From Pseudomonas sp. GM41(2012) (GTDB taxonomy: Bacteria; Pseudomonadota; Gammaproteobacteria; Pseudomonadales; Pseudomonadaceae), in assembly GCF_000282315.2 (NCBI RefSeq), contig NZ_AKJN02000007.1, positions 992,001 through 1,056,000 on the forward strand: a stretch of DNA of 64,000 bases, written 5' to 3'. How positions within the stretch are numbered: the first letter of the stretch is position 1; each line of letters begins with the position of its first letter. The notes beneath the pieces were generated by a model. The model searched no databases and had not been told where the DNA came from. It saw nothing but the letters and a program-made list of their open reading frames with translations. Shown piece after piece: positions 44,586 to 54,259 of this stretch. The translations under genes were made by a program, and so were the position numbers.

Positions 44586-46439
44586 TTAGTAGTGATACCA
44601 CTTCATCTCAAGCATCACTTCGTTCTCGGGCGAAGCCAGGTGGCTGAATTCGCGCTGGGCACTCAGGCGCAAACCCAGGTTGCGCGACAATTCCCACTGC
44701 TGATTCAGACTCACGCTACGGCGCACTTCGCCATTGGTGAAGAAGTCGCCCTTGGCTTCCAGGCTGAAGTTGCCCAACGGGTTTTTCCACAGCAAACCGC
44801 TGTTGAAGCCCGCCGCCGGCGCGATGAAACCGGCAAAGTCGTTGTTGTGTTCAATGCGCACGGTGCCCAATGCAAAGCCGAGCATGTCGTCGCCCAGTTG
44901 CCAGGTCCCGCCGGCACCACCATTGACGTGGCTGACCAGGGTTTCGTCGTCATGCTTGCCCGGCACGCGCTCCAGGCCGCCAGTAACTTGCCAGGAGAGT
45001 GGCTGCAGTAATTCATTGCGCGGGGTCAGGGAACGGATGGTCGCCAGGTCCAATTGCTGCAACTGCCAGTGATTGCCCTCGTACTGGCGCAGCTTCATTT
45101 GCAGGATTTCGATCTGCGCGCCGAGAGGAAAGCTCTCGGCGTTGTCGTTGAGGTCGTGATAAGCCATGCGCAAGCCATACTCGCCAAACGCCTTGTCGCC
45201 TCGAGTGCCAATACCGGCCTGCCAGGTGCGCGATTCATGGCCATCCTCAGGCAGGCCGGGTTGCGGGATGTCCAGTTCCGGTGCCGGGTTCTGGTTGATC
45301 GCCCGCAGCAATTCGAAACTGCGCTGCGCCCGTTGCGGATCACGCTCCTGGCCGTTGGCGCGGTAGCGCTCCAGGCGATAGGCGGCGTCGATAATCAACG
45401 CCTGACGATCCTTGGGTTGAGACTTGAATGTCGGGTCTTGCAGTTGCTTCTGGTCGGCGCTGACTTTCAGCACCCAGTCCTGTTCTTCAGTGGTCAACGG
45501 CTCGGCGCGACTCAGCAGTTCACGTTCGCGAGACGGTCGATACTGAATGGATTCCACCAGTCCGGCTTCTTTCACCGCTTTGACGGTGTCCGTAGGAATC
45601 GCGGTCAGCGGGAATTGTTCGGTCAATCGCAGGCTTGGACGGGCCACTTGTAGCAGTTCCAGCAGGCGATAAGAGCAGTTTTCGTCGAAGAAAAAATAGT
45701 CGAACTGGATCTGCTTGAGCTCCCAGACGTGCTCGACCATGCGCTCGGTTTCTGCCTGGGTCAGATTGAGGCGGTACTCCCACAGATCGCGATTCTCGAG
45801 GCTGCGGTACTCCGAGAGTTTTTCTTGATAAGGCACCAGGGCAAACAGACCGGGATAGCCGCCCATCAAGCCTTTCCAGGCGTACAGGATGCTGTTGTCC
45901 GAGCCTTCGATGTATGCGCCGAAGTTGATCGCATAACTGAGCAGGGCGGTTTGATCGCTTTGTACATTGGCCTGGTCGATGCGCAGCAATGTGTGGCCGA
46001 ACATCGATGACGGACTGTTCAGATACGCTGCCGGGAAAATCATCACCGCACTGTGGGGCGAAACATCCTTGAACCATTGCTTGAATTCGGTGCAGGGAAG
46101 CGTCGGCAGATCGGTCAGGTTGAGCTGTGCCTTGAGCCAGCGGGTGCGGGCCGGGTAGACGCATTGCGCATGTTTTTCGCCAGCACTGGCCGGGGCGTAC
46201 AGTGCTTGCACGGTCGCCGCCAGCTCGCGGTCAGGGTGTTCATTGCCGTCGGCGGCGAGGAAGAATTTCTTGTCGCTGACATAGCTGCGCCAGCCGCCGA
46301 GTTTGGCGGTTTCGTAGTGACCCAGGGAAATCCAGAAGGGATCATTGGCCAGTTGCTGCAAACGTTGATTGTCGATTTTGGGCGTGGCAGACAGCGGGGC
46401 GCAGACACAGAGCGCCAGCCAGGCAAGGCGTTTGAGCAT
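44586..46439 (-). CDS. DUF4105 periplasmic protein with outer-membrane barrel-like C-terminus
   Basis: 617 residues from ATG 46439. Signal peptide LAWLALCVCAPLSAT; then a DUF4105 (Lnb N-terminal) domain at about 100-280 with MIFPAAYLNSPSSMFGHTLL, and FFFDENCSYRLLELLQVARP, which hold Ser-Phe-Gly-His-Thr and Asn-Cys positions reminiscent of papain-like/NlpC folds. After a helical middle, residues ~370-617 are amphipathic strands ending EMKWYHY, an aromatic C-terminus as in outer-membrane barrels. Unknown substrate; possibly a cell-envelope hydrolase. Next gene upstream (DUF3015) is in the same direction. Confidence 0.8.
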   Translation of the reverse strand: MLKRLAWLALCVCAPLSATPKIDNQRLQQLANDPFWISLGHYETAKLGGWRSYVSDKKFFLAADGNEHPDRELAATVQALYAPASAGEKHAQCVYPARTRWLKAQLNLTDLPTLPCTEFKQWFKDVSPHSAVMIFPAAYLNSPSSMFGHTLLRIDQANVQSDQTALLSYAINFGAYIEGSDNSILYAWKGLMGGYPGLFALVPYQEKLSEYRSLENRDLWEYRLNLTQAETERMVEHVWELKQIQFDYFFFDENCSYRLLELLQVARPSLRLTEQFPLTAIPTDTVKAVKEAGLVESIQYRPSRERELLSRAEPLTTEEQDWVLKVSADQKQLQDPTFKSQPKDRQALIIDAAYRLERYRANGQERDPQRAQRSFELLRAINQNPAPELDIPQPGLPEDGHESRTWQAGIGTRGDKAFGEYGLRMAYHDLNDNAESFPLGAQIEILQMKLRQYEGNHWQLQQLDLATIRSLTPRNELLQPLSWQVTGGLERVPGKHDDETLVSHVNGGAGGTWQLGDDMLGFALGTVRIEHNNDFAGFIAPAAGFNSGLLWKNPLGNFSLEAKGDFFTNGEVRRSVSLNQQWELSRNLGLRLSAQREFSHLASPENEVMLEMKWYHY

Positions 46440-46500
46440 AATGGGCAACTTAATTCGAAAGAAACAAAGACCCAAAGGGGGCAGGCCAAAAGGGCCAGGT

Positions 46501-46536
46501 CCAAAAAATAAAACCCGCTCCCCGAAAGGAGCGGGC
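46501..46536 (-). terminator. Terminator after the DUF3015 gene
   Basis: CCCGCTCC-CCGAAA-GGAGCGGG, T-rich on the minus strand (TTTTATTTTTT); follows the DUF3015 stop by 10 bp. Confidence 0.9.
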
Positions 46537-46545
46537 GGGTCGAGC

Positions 46546-47034
46546 TTAAGCTTGAGTAGCGTACTTGGCCAGACGAGGATCGCTCTTCAGAACGGCCAGG
46601 GTGTTGGTATGCACGTCGTCAGCAGTCACATCAGCCTTGCTGAAGATCTGCTGGAAGTGCTCATGAGTGACGGCGGCGAAATGCGCACGGTCTTCCGGTG
46701 CCACGCCCAGGACTACAGCGTAAGTGGTCAGCGCTTCGCCCTGACCTTTAGCCATGTCTTCGGACAGCTCGTTCATCATGCCATTCATGGCAATCCAGGA
46801 TTTGCCGCCATAGGTCAGCGATGCATTGGTCGAGCAACCGTTGGTACCCGAAGTCATACCGAACGTTGCGTTGCCGGAAGTGCCGTTGGTGGTGGATGCC
46901 AGGAAGTGCGCCGGGGTGCCACGCTGACCTTCGAACAGCATGTTGCCCCAACCGCAATCCGGGCCGCCTGGGGCCTGTGCCATTGCGTTGATGGATACAG
47001 CGGTGAAGAGAGTACCGAGAAGAATCCGTTTCAT
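46546..47034 (-). CDS. DUF3015 family secreted protein
   Basis: 162 residues. Signal peptide ILLGTLFTAVSINAMAQA; mature part starts with PGGPDCGWGNMLFEGQRGTP, the DUF3015 opening with conserved Cys-Gly-Trp-Gly-Asn, and contains MTSGTNGCSTNA with the second cysteine. Members are abundant small periplasmic or secreted proteins in Pseudomonas and Vibrio with no known function. The gene has its own terminator. Confidence 0.88.
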   Translation of the reverse strand: MKRILLGTLFTAVSINAMAQAPGGPDCGWGNMLFEGQRGTPAHFLASTTNGTSGNATFGMTSGTNGCSTNASLTYGGKSWIAMNGMMNELSEDMAKGQGEALTTYAVVLGVAPEDRAHFAAVTHEHFQQIFSKADVTADDVHTNTLAVLKSDPRLAKYATQA

Positions 47035-47309
47035 AGCTATGTTCTCTTTGTGTGCATACCAATGGACAAGGTGCTGGCCCCTAAAGGTGCCAGTGGGCCG
47101 GTTATTCGTTCCAGCCGCGCAGCAGGAGTTTAAGCATTTTCTGGGCGTTCCGTAATCTTTTGCGAAACATTCCTTGAAAACACTGATTTTGACCCTCTCG
47201 GCCCGGGGCTGATGCTTCGTCTAAACTTTGGCTAGAGGCGCGCCTTGCAAGTGAGGTATGGGCAGCGCCAGAATGCCGCTATCTGCCCCGCCTGATGTAA
47301 GGAAGCCCG
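47035..47309. other. Divergent promoter region (DUF3015 gene / Lon-like protease)
   Basis: 275 bp with no protein gene. AGGAAG before 47310 is the probable ribosome-binding site of the protease gene. No repeat or recognisable operator seen. Confidence 0.5.
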
Positions 47310-49748
47310 ATGCCTGATCCTGTTGCTGCCAGCTTGCGTCTAGCGCCTGAAGCGCTGACCCGTCCGTTTTCCGCTGAACAGTTCAGCTTCTCTACCACCA
47401 ATGATTTGGAGCCCTTCCGCGGTGTGCTTGGCCAGGAACGTGCGGTCGAAGCCTTGCAGTTCGGTGTGGCGATGCCACGCCCCGGTTACAACGTATTCGT
47501 CATGGGCGAGCCCGGCACCGGCCGGTTTTCGTTCGTCAAACGCTACCTGAAAGCCGAAGGTAAACGCCTGCAGACCCCGGCGGACTGGGTCTACGTCAAC
47601 AATTTCGATGATCCCCGCGAGCCTCGCGCACTGGAGTTGCCGTCGGGCACCGCCGGCGCCTTTATCGATGACATCAACGGCTTGATCGACAACCTGCTGG
47701 CTACTTTTCCGGCCGTGTTCGAACACCCGTCCTACCAGCAAAAGAAAAGCGCCATCGACCGCGCCTTCAACCAGCGTTACGACAAGGCGCTGGACGTGAT
47801 CGAGCGCCTGGCGCTGGAGAAGGACGTTGCGCTGTACCGCGACAGCACCAATATCGCCTTTACGCCGATGAGCGAAGGCAAGGCTGTGGACGAAGCCGAA
47901 TTTGCCCAGTTGCCGGAAGCTGATCGCGAGCGTTTTCACGACGACATTGCATGGCTGGAAGAGCGTCTGAACGAAGAACTCGCCAGCCTGCCGCAGTGGA
48001 AGCGTGAGTCGAGCAATCTACTGCGCCAGCTAAACGAAGAAACCATCACCCTGGCCTTGCAGCCATTGCTGTCTCCGTTGTCGGAGAAGTATGCGGAAAA
48101 CGCGGCGGTCTGCGGTTACCTGCAAGCGATGCAGGTGTACCTGCTCAAGACCGTGGTCGAGCAACTGGTGGACGACAGCAAGACGGACGCCATCGCCCGC
48201 AAGCTGCTGGAAGAGCAATACGCGCCGAGCCTGGTGGTCGGTCATCCGTTCAGCGGTGGTGCGCCAGTGGTCTTTGAGCCGCACCCGACTTACGAAAACC
48301 TGTTCGGCCGCATCGAGTACACCACCGATCAGGGCGCGCTCTACACCACGTATCGACAATTGCGTCCGGGTGCGCTGCACCGCGCCAACGGCGGCTTCCT
48401 GATTCTTGAAGCGGAAAAAATGCTCAGCGAGCCGTTCGTGTGGGATGCGCTCAAACGCGCGCTGCAATCGCGCAAACTGAAAATGGAATCGCCGCTGGGC
48501 GAGATGGGTCGTTTCGCCACCGTGACCCTGACGCCGCAACACATTCCGCTGCAGGTCAAAGTGGTCATCATCGGCGCCCGACAGCTCTACTACACGCTGC
48601 AGGACCTCGATCCGGACTTCCAGGAGATGTTCCGCGTCCTGGTGGACTTCGACGAAGACATCCCGATGGTCGACGAAAGCCTGGAGCAGTTCGCCCAGTT
48701 GCTCAAGACCCGCACCTCCGAAGAAGGCATGGCGCCGCTGACCGCTGATGCGGTGGCGCGTCTGGCGACTTACAGTGCTCGCCTGGCTGAGCACCAGGGG
48801 CGTTTGTCGGCGCGGATCGGTGATTTGTTCCAACTGGTCAGCGAGGCGGATTTCATTCGCCAACTGGCCAGTGACGAAATGACCGACGCCGGGCACATCG
48901 AACGTGCGCTCAAGGCCAAGGCCACGCGTACCGGGCGCGTCTCGGCGCGGATTCTCGATGACATGCTGGCCGGGATCATCCTGATCGACACCGCAGGTGC
49001 GGCGGTCGGCAAGTGCAACGGGCTGACAGTGCTGGAGGTCGGCGACTCGGCGTTCGGTATACCGGCGCGGATCTCCGCCACGGTCTATCCGGGCGGTAGC
49101 GGCATCGTCGACATCGAGCGCGAGGTTAACCTCGGTCAGCCGATTCACTCCAAAGGCGTGATGATCCTCACGGGGTATCTGGGCAGTCGTTACGCTCAGG
49201 AATTCCCGCTGGCGATTTCCGCGAGTATCGCCCTGGAGCAATCCTACGGTTACGTCGATGGTGATAGTGCATCGTTGGGCGAGGCTTGCACGCTGATTTC
49301 GGCGCTGTCGAAAACCCCGCTCAAGCAGTGTTTTGCGATTACCGGTTCGATCAACCAGTTCGGTGAAGTGCAGGCGGTGGGCGGGGTCAACGAGAAGATC
49401 GAAGGCTTCTTCCGGCTCTGCGAAGCGCGCGGGCTGACCGGTGAGCAGGGCGCAATCATTCCCCACGCCAACGTTGCCACGCTGATGCTCGACGAGAAAG
49501 TGCTGACGGCGGTGCGTGCGGGGCAGTTCCACGTCTACGCCGTGCGCCAGGCTGATGAAGCCCTGAGCCTGTTGGTCGGCGAGCCGGCCGGTGCGCCGGA
49601 CGCCGATGGCCAGTTCCCTGAAGGCAGCGTTAACGCGCGGGTGGTGGAGCGTTTGCGGGTCATCGCAGAAATGATCAGCGAAGAAGACCTCAAGGAAGCC
49701 GAGAAAGAAGCCGCACAGGAAGCACTGGTCGAGGCCAAACCGGCCTGA
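47310..49748 (+). CDS. Lon-like ATP-dependent protease (AAA_32/LonC domain)
   Basis: 812 residues. N-terminal AAA-type region with GEPGTGRFSFVKRYLKAE, in which the Walker lysine position is arginine as in many members of this branch, then a large helical insertion and the C-terminal Lon protease domain: DGDSASLGEACTLISALS has the catalytic Ser and VNEKIEGFFRLCEARGL the Lys. Resembles the YcbZ/PA4576-type proteins that lack the Lon N-terminal substrate domain. Role: degradation of unknown substrates. Single gene. Confidence 0.88.
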   Translation: MPDPVAASLRLAPEALTRPFSAEQFSFSTTNDLEPFRGVLGQERAVEALQFGVAMPRPGYNVFVMGEPGTGRFSFVKRYLKAEGKRLQTPADWVYVNNFDDPREPRALELPSGTAGAFIDDINGLIDNLLATFPAVFEHPSYQQKKSAIDRAFNQRYDKALDVIERLALEKDVALYRDSTNIAFTPMSEGKAVDEAEFAQLPEADRERFHDDIAWLEERLNEELASLPQWKRESSNLLRQLNEETITLALQPLLSPLSEKYAENAAVCGYLQAMQVYLLKTVVEQLVDDSKTDAIARKLLEEQYAPSLVVGHPFSGGAPVVFEPHPTYENLFGRIEYTTDQGALYTTYRQLRPGALHRANGGFLILEAEKMLSEPFVWDALKRALQSRKLKMESPLGEMGRFATVTLTPQHIPLQVKVVIIGARQLYYTLQDLDPDFQEMFRVLVDFDEDIPMVDESLEQFAQLLKTRTSEEGMAPLTADAVARLATYSARLAEHQGRLSARIGDLFQLVSEADFIRQLASDEMTDAGHIERALKAKATRTGRVSARILDDMLAGIILIDTAGAAVGKCNGLTVLEVGDSAFGIPARISATVYPGGSGIVDIEREVNLGQPIHSKGVMILTGYLGSRYAQEFPLAISASIALEQSYGYVDGDSASLGEACTLISALSKTPLKQCFAITGSINQFGEVQAVGGVNEKIEGFFRLCEARGLTGEQGAIIPHANVATLMLDEKVLTAVRAGQFHVYAVRQADEALSLLVGEPAGAPDADGQFPEGSVNARVVERLRVIAEMISEEDLKEAEKEAAQEALVEAKPA

Positions 49749-49774
49749 CACAAACCTGAGGTCACCTCAACCCC

Positions 49775-49847
49775 TGTAGGAGCCGAGCTTGCTCGCGATA
49801 GCGGACTGTCAGTCAGTGCCTCATCGCGAGCAAGCTCGGCTCCTACA
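49775..49847. repeat. REPIN
   Basis: TGTAGGAGCCGAGCTTGCTC...GCGATAG and inverted CATCGCGAGCAAGCTCGGCT...CCTACA, loop about 25 bp, after the Lon-like gene. Confidence 0.9.
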
Positions 49848-50062
49848 GGTTTTGGTGTGTTGTCGGAATCGACATTCAGTTCAAAAGTGCCATCAGTCTG
49901 GCGTCAATATTCACACAATGACCATTCGGCGCCTTCTGGTCTCACTTGACGTGCTAGTCAGACTTTTCCTCTATTCTCAGGTCAAGGATATCGACAGTAA
50001 TCACTGGATCGAGACAGCCCTCCCGTGGGGGCTGAATACCGGATCTACCGAGGGTCGCCGCC

Positions 50063-50404
50063 ATGTCGCGCAACCTCTGCCTCACCCGTCAATGCCTGGG
50101 CCTTGTGACCCGTATCGAGTGTGCCATCCGCCCATTGGCGGGGGATACGGGCATGTGGACCTTGCTTTTCGCCGCTGGAATGGCTGGCGAACAACCTTCC
50201 GCCATTAAAGCCCAGGGCCCGTTTCATGGCCCCTTTGTGGCTGAGTCGATTCTCGACACCATCGTTGAAAGCCTCACCCTGCACGGCTATGAACTGGCCG
50301 ATGATCCGCAAATCTGGTGCCTGCACTTGCAAGCTCAGCTGAGGGAAATCAATGGTGGCCGCTGCCGCAACACTGGAGGTTTCGAGTTTCGGCCCGAGCA
50401 CTGA
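50063..50404 (+). CDS. Conserved hypothetical protein (PA4575-like)
   Basis: 113 residues, MSRNLCLTRQCLGLVTRIEC..., no signal peptide. The residues GPFHGPFVAESILDTIVESL and LHGYELADDPQIWCLHLQAQ suggest a small alpha/beta protein. I cannot assign a function. The upstream 300 bp hold a REPIN and a stretch that starts CCTCTATTCTCAGGTCAAGG, without a clear gene. Its stop lies 5 bp from the stop of the convergent lipoprotein gene. Confidence 0.75.
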   Translation: MSRNLCLTRQCLGLVTRIECAIRPLAGDTGMWTLLFAAGMAGEQPSAIKAQGPFHGPFVAESILDTIVESLTLHGYELADDPQIWCLHLQAQLREINGGRCRNTGGFEFRPEH

Positions 50405-50409
50405 ACAGG

Positions 50410-52239
50410 CTATTGAGCAAGGCTGGACGTGTCCGCCTTGTCGAGTTTGACCTCGAAGCCATATTGCACGGTGGAGAGATCGGTTCGTTGATAGGTTTCC
50501 AGACGGGTTGGCTGCCCGTAGAAGTAATGCACCCCCAATAATGCCGGGCCTTCTGCGCTCGCATCGTGGCTGACCGAAAGAATCTCCTTCAGATAATTGC
50601 CGCTGTCGTCCTTGGCGAAGAAACGCCAGTCCTGGGCGGGAAACAGCTTCAGATCAACCACCAGCGCATTGCCTTTGAGCGTCAGCCCTTTGGGCAGCTG
50701 ATGGGCGTCGATGGTTTTCTTTTCGATGGTGGCGAGAAACAGCGGCATGGAGCCCACCGCATAAGCCGGCGTTTCCGGAAACAGGTTCAAGTCGTAGGTG
50801 ATGATGCCGCGCAGGGGATCGACCTGGTAAGCCTCAGGCGGCAATTCGATCGGCTCATCGCGCTTGCCGTTACTGTCCTCGGTAAAGAAACTGACCGGGC
50901 TTTCGCCGGGGGTGAAGGAGGTGCCGAGCAGCTCGTCATTGAAGCTTCTGGGGTGATCGAAGTCGATACGCACAGCGCTGGGGTCTTCGACCGACTGACT
51001 GATGCGGACGCTTTTTTTCAGTTGTTCCTCGCCAAGTGTGGCGCCCTTGAGCCAGATCGGGGCCTGGTCGTCGTATACCACCACCGGCAGCGTCAGTGGC
51101 TGGATGGTCTTTTGCGTGGTGTGTGGGTCGAAGCGAAGTACCGGCAGGTTCAGGTCCTTGCGGGTCACCGTGGCGGTTGAAAAGTCCAGGACGCTGACCT
51201 CAAGCGTTTCGATCGGCCCGTTGAAGTACACCTTGGAATAATGGTGGCTCTGTTGCTTCTCGAAGGCGCGCTGTTCTTCCTCGATCTGTTTCTCGAAGCT
51301 CTCGCTCCAGGCTTTCTGCTGTTGCATTTTCGCCAGTTGCTTTTGATAGAAGGCTATTTGTGCGGAGGTTTCGTTGATCGAGCCTGAGCGCGAGAGAAAT
51401 TGTCCGGTGCTGTCCTTGGCCTGGACGATCAGCGGGTTCAGCGGTGTTTCGCTGACCTCGGGGGCCAGTGGCGCGCTGTTGTTGAATTCGATTTCGGCGT
51501 AGTTGTTGGCAAGGTTCAGCAGGGTGACGCTGAGGTTGTCGTTGGTGCGAGTCTGGCCAACGTCCTTTTTCGTCAGGTCGAAGCTGTAGAGCCGACGCGG
51601 CGCGATGACTTCCACCTTGCCTTGCAGGCTCACCGGTTGTGGCTGGTTCTTGTTTTCGACATCCAGGCCATCGATGAAGGGGTAGGTCACCGTCAGGTCG
51701 TCGGGGTTGGTCAGGTTTGAGCTCGATGGGCTCAGTTGAATTCCAGGATCGGTTTCTGACCATTCCGGCTGAAACGGGATGACGCGTTTGTTGCTCAAAG
51801 TCACCGATTGCCATTCAAGACTATGGGGAAAGAGAAACGCGACCGGAATGTTGAAGTTGAAGGGGAACACCGGTTGCAGGTCGGTCAGGTAGTCGGAACT
51901 GGAATCTTTGTGCAGCACGAACAGGCCGTTGATGTACGTGTCGACCAAGGCTTGTGGAGTGGGGTAGTGCTTGAGGACGGCGAGGGCGTCTTCGCCATAT
52001 TCTGTTTCCACCGGTTTGCTGTCGAGCTTGAGCTGGGCACGCTCAAGCAGCAACAGTGAGCCGCCGAGTTCAGCCACGGCATCCTTGAGTTTCGGATCTT
52101 GAATCGCATCCAGAGACTTCTCGAACTGCGCCGTCTTTTCCTCGAGGCTGACCTGGCGCTTCTCATCGCTGGGTGAGCAGGCACTCATCAGCAAAGCCAG
52201 GCAAATTCCGGCGCTCGTTAAAGGCAATCGCACATCCAT
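50410..52239 (-). CDS. Large lipoprotein of unknown function
   Basis: 609 residues from ATG 52239. Signal and lipobox LTSAGICLALLMSACSPSDE; helical segment to about residue 75 (QVSLEEKTAQFEKSLDAIQD), then beta-rich domains (about 110-310), a coiled-coil stretch around 315-345 (AFYQKQLAKMQQQKAWSESF, EEEQRAFEKQQ), and further beta-rich parts containing PTRLETYQRTDLSTVQYGFE at the end. No enzyme motif seen. Probably a cell-envelope structural or sensor lipoprotein; not recognised by family name. Confidence 0.78.
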   Translation of the reverse strand: MDVRLPLTSAGICLALLMSACSPSDEKRQVSLEEKTAQFEKSLDAIQDPKLKDAVAELGGSLLLLERAQLKLDSKPVETEYGEDALAVLKHYPTPQALVDTYINGLFVLHKDSSSDYLTDLQPVFPFNFNIPVAFLFPHSLEWQSVTLSNKRVIPFQPEWSETDPGIQLSPSSSNLTNPDDLTVTYPFIDGLDVENKNQPQPVSLQGKVEVIAPRRLYSFDLTKKDVGQTRTNDNLSVTLLNLANNYAEIEFNNSAPLAPEVSETPLNPLIVQAKDSTGQFLSRSGSINETSAQIAFYQKQLAKMQQQKAWSESFEKQIEEEQRAFEKQQSHHYSKVYFNGPIETLEVSVLDFSTATVTRKDLNLPVLRFDPHTTQKTIQPLTLPVVVYDDQAPIWLKGATLGEEQLKKSVRISQSVEDPSAVRIDFDHPRSFNDELLGTSFTPGESPVSFFTEDSNGKRDEPIELPPEAYQVDPLRGIITYDLNLFPETPAYAVGSMPLFLATIEKKTIDAHQLPKGLTLKGNALVVDLKLFPAQDWRFFAKDDSGNYLKEILSVSHDASAEGPALLGVHYFYGQPTRLETYQRTDLSTVQYGFEVKLDKADTSSLAQ

Positions 52240-52398
52240 TTCCCGTCTTCCTGTCCGATGTCGCTGAGCTGTCAATGCTTTGGACACTAGCAGAAAAACC
52301 TTGTCACACACGCGCAGGTTGCGGATTTCCCAACGGTTTCTGGGTGTGACAGGCGGCTGTTATACTCGCGGCCATTTCCAGGCCTTGTGTGAGATTTG

Positions 52399-52887
52399 AT
52401 GGAACGCTTTATCGAAAATGCAATGTACGCCAGCCGCTGGCTGCTGGCGCCGATCTACTTCGGTCTGTCCCTTGGGCTGCTGGCCCTGGCGCTGAAATTC
52501 TTCCAGGAAGTGTTCCACGTCATCCCTAACGTGTTCTCGATGGCCGAGTCGGATCTGATTCTGGTGCTGCTGTCGCTGATCGACATGGCGCTGGTAGGCG
52601 GTTTGCTGGTGATGGTGATGATTTCCGGTTACGAGAACTTCGTTTCCCAACTGGACATCGACGAGGACAAGGAAAAGCTCAACTGGCTGGGCACCATGGA
52701 TTCCTCTTCATTGAAGATGAAGGTAGCCGCTTCCATCGTGGCCATTTCGTCCATCCACCTGCTGCGGATTTTCATGGACGCCAAGAACGTCGATCCCGAG
52801 CATTTGAAGTGGTACGTGATTATCCACATGACCTTCGTGATTTCGGCGTTTGCCATGGGTTATCTGGATAAGCTCACTAAACACTGA
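52399..52887 (+). CDS. UPF0114/YqhA family membrane protein
   Basis: 162 residues from ATG 52399. Three or four transmembrane helices: SRWLLAPIYFGLSLGLLALA, LILVLLSLIDMALVGGLLVM, IVAISSIHLLRIFMDAK, YVIIHMTFVISAFAMGYLDK. The first block MERFIENAMYASRWLLAPIY is diagnostic of UPF0114. Function unknown; widespread in proteobacteria. A REPIN follows the stop. Confidence 0.9.
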   Translation: MERFIENAMYASRWLLAPIYFGLSLGLLALALKFFQEVFHVIPNVFSMAESDLILVLLSLIDMALVGGLLVMVMISGYENFVSQLDIDEDKEKLNWLGTMDSSSLKMKVAASIVAISSIHLLRIFMDAKNVDPEHLKWYVIIHMTFVISAFAMGYLDKLTKH

Positions 52888-52900
52888 TTCACACAACCCC

Positions 52901-52987
52901 TGTAGGAGCAAAGCTTGCTCGCGATGACATCACTGCGGTTTAAAGGCAAACCGCGCTGATCCCATCGCGAGCAAGCTTTGCTCCTAC
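52901..52987. repeat. REPIN
   Basis: TGTAGGAGCAAAGCTTGCTC...GCGATG and inverted CATCGCGAGCAAGCTTTGCT...CCTAC; same arm sequence as the REPIN at 1573. Confidence 0.92.
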
Positions 52988-53092
52988 GGTCGGGTGGTAA
53001 ACAGACGGGCGGTGTCGTTTGTGGCTTGTACTTTGATGCGCCGAGGCCTATGCCTGTAATGATCTTGGCTCGCCACTGCGTGAGGTGTGTTC

Positions 53093-53392
53093 ATGGACCT
53101 GAAAGAGTTGAATGCTTATGCCATCGCAGGGAAGATCGATGAGCTCAACCTGATTTCAATGGAAGGTGGGATCTACTTGTTGGAAGCGCGGATGCATGGC
53201 GCGGCGTACCCATTGAGCGATGCCCACGGCCAGATGTTTCATTTGCGTTCGGTCGAGCATGCACGTGAAGTGCTTCATGCCTTTCCCAGCTTGCCGTTCA
53301 ACCTTGTACATGTTTCGGTTCATGACGAGATGTGTGGACTCGGTGCCAATTCCGAGGGGAGCCTGAAGGTACCGATTGCGTGGCACCACTGA
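53093..53392 (+). CDS. Conserved hypothetical protein, DUF6482-like
   Basis: 99 residues from ATG 53093, with GAGG upstream (a GTG at 53087 adds two). MDLKELNAYAIAGKIDELNL...GGIYLLEARMHGAAYPLSD...LRSVEHAREVLHAFPSL fits the small Pseudomonas DUF6482 family as I remember it. Predicted beta-rich and soluble; no catalytic motif. Function unknown. Confidence 0.68.
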   Translation: MDLKELNAYAIAGKIDELNLISMEGGIYLLEARMHGAAYPLSDAHGQMFHLRSVEHAREVLHAFPSLPFNLVHVSVHDEMCGLGANSEGSLKVPIAWHH

Positions 53393-53513
53393 CGCCCCTC
53401 ATCAACGCGATGGCATCTGTGCTAGTCTGCTGGCCCTTTTGGTTCCGGGCGCTCCGGGACGCGCTGTGTACGCACGGCTAGTTCCAGGGTCGTCCGCACA
53501 GCGGAGCAGTGTC

Positions 53514-54131
53514 ATGTCCGAAGTAAATCTGTCCACCGACGAAACCCGCGTCAGCTACGGTATTGGCCGTCAGCTGGGCGATCAACTGCGCGACAACCCG
53601 CCACCGGGCGTTAACCTGGACGCGATCCTGGCAGGTCTGACCGACGCTTTCGCCGGCAAGGAAAGCCGTGTAGGTCAGGAAGAAATGTCCGCGAGCTTCA
53701 AGGTCATTCGCGAAATCATGCAAGCTGAAGCAGCTGCCAAAGCTGAAGCCGCTGCTGGCGAAGGCCTGGCATTCCTGGCTGAAAACGCCAAGCGTGATGG
53801 CATCACCACCCTGGCTTCCGGCCTGCAATTTGAAGTGCTGACTCAAGGTGAAGGCGCCAAGCCAACCCGTGAAGATCAAGTGCGCACTCACTACCACGGC
53901 ACCCTGATCGACGGCACTGTGTTCGACAGCTCCTACGATCGTGGTCAGCCTGCAGAATTCCCGGTTGGCGGCGTGATCGCTGGCTGGACCGAAGCCCTGC
54001 AACTGATGAACGCCGGCAGCAAATGGCGTCTGTACGTGCCGAGCGAACTGGCTTACGGCGCTCAAGGCGTTGGCAGCATTCCGCCGCACAGCGTACTGGT
54101 ATTCGACGTCGAACTGCTCGACGTTCTGTAA
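53514..54131 (+). CDS. fklB: FKBP-type peptidyl-prolyl cis-trans isomerase, FklB
   Basis: 205 residues from ATG 53514, chosen because MSEVNLSTDETRVSYGIGRQ is the FklB start and GGAG lies nine bases before it. N-terminal dimerisation helices (1-100) and C-terminal FKBP domain (about 115-205) with VRTHYHGTLIDGTVFDSSYD, AEFPVGGVIAGWTEALQLM and SELAYGAQGVGSIPPHSVLV. Folding catalyst of the periplasm or cytoplasm; this protein has no signal peptide, so it is cytoplasmic or exported by another route. A diverged REPIN follows. Confidence 0.95.
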   Translation: MSEVNLSTDETRVSYGIGRQLGDQLRDNPPPGVNLDAILAGLTDAFAGKESRVGQEEMSASFKVIREIMQAEAAAKAEAAAGEGLAFLAENAKRDGITTLASGLQFEVLTQGEGAKPTREDQVRTHYHGTLIDGTVFDSSYDRGQPAEFPVGGVIAGWTEALQLMNAGSKWRLYVPSELAYGAQGVGSIPPHSVLVFDVELLDVL

Positions 54132-54142
54132 GACCGTAACCC

Positions 54143-54245
54143 TGTAGGAGCATGCGGGCGGCGTTCCGACTTGCCCGCGATGGCATCAACTCTGTTTCAA
54201 GTCGGAACCGAGTCGTCTGCATCGCGAGCAAGCTCTGCTCCTACA
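54143..54245. repeat. REPIN, diverged
   Basis: TGTAGGAGCATGCGGGCGGC...TTGCCCGCGATGGCATC faces GCATCGCGAGCAAGCTCTGC...TCCTACA. Arms differ by several substitutions and contain an extra GCGTTCCGACTT/AAGTCGGAAC stem. Confidence 0.78.
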
Positions 54246-54259
54246 GGGTTTTGTATGTC

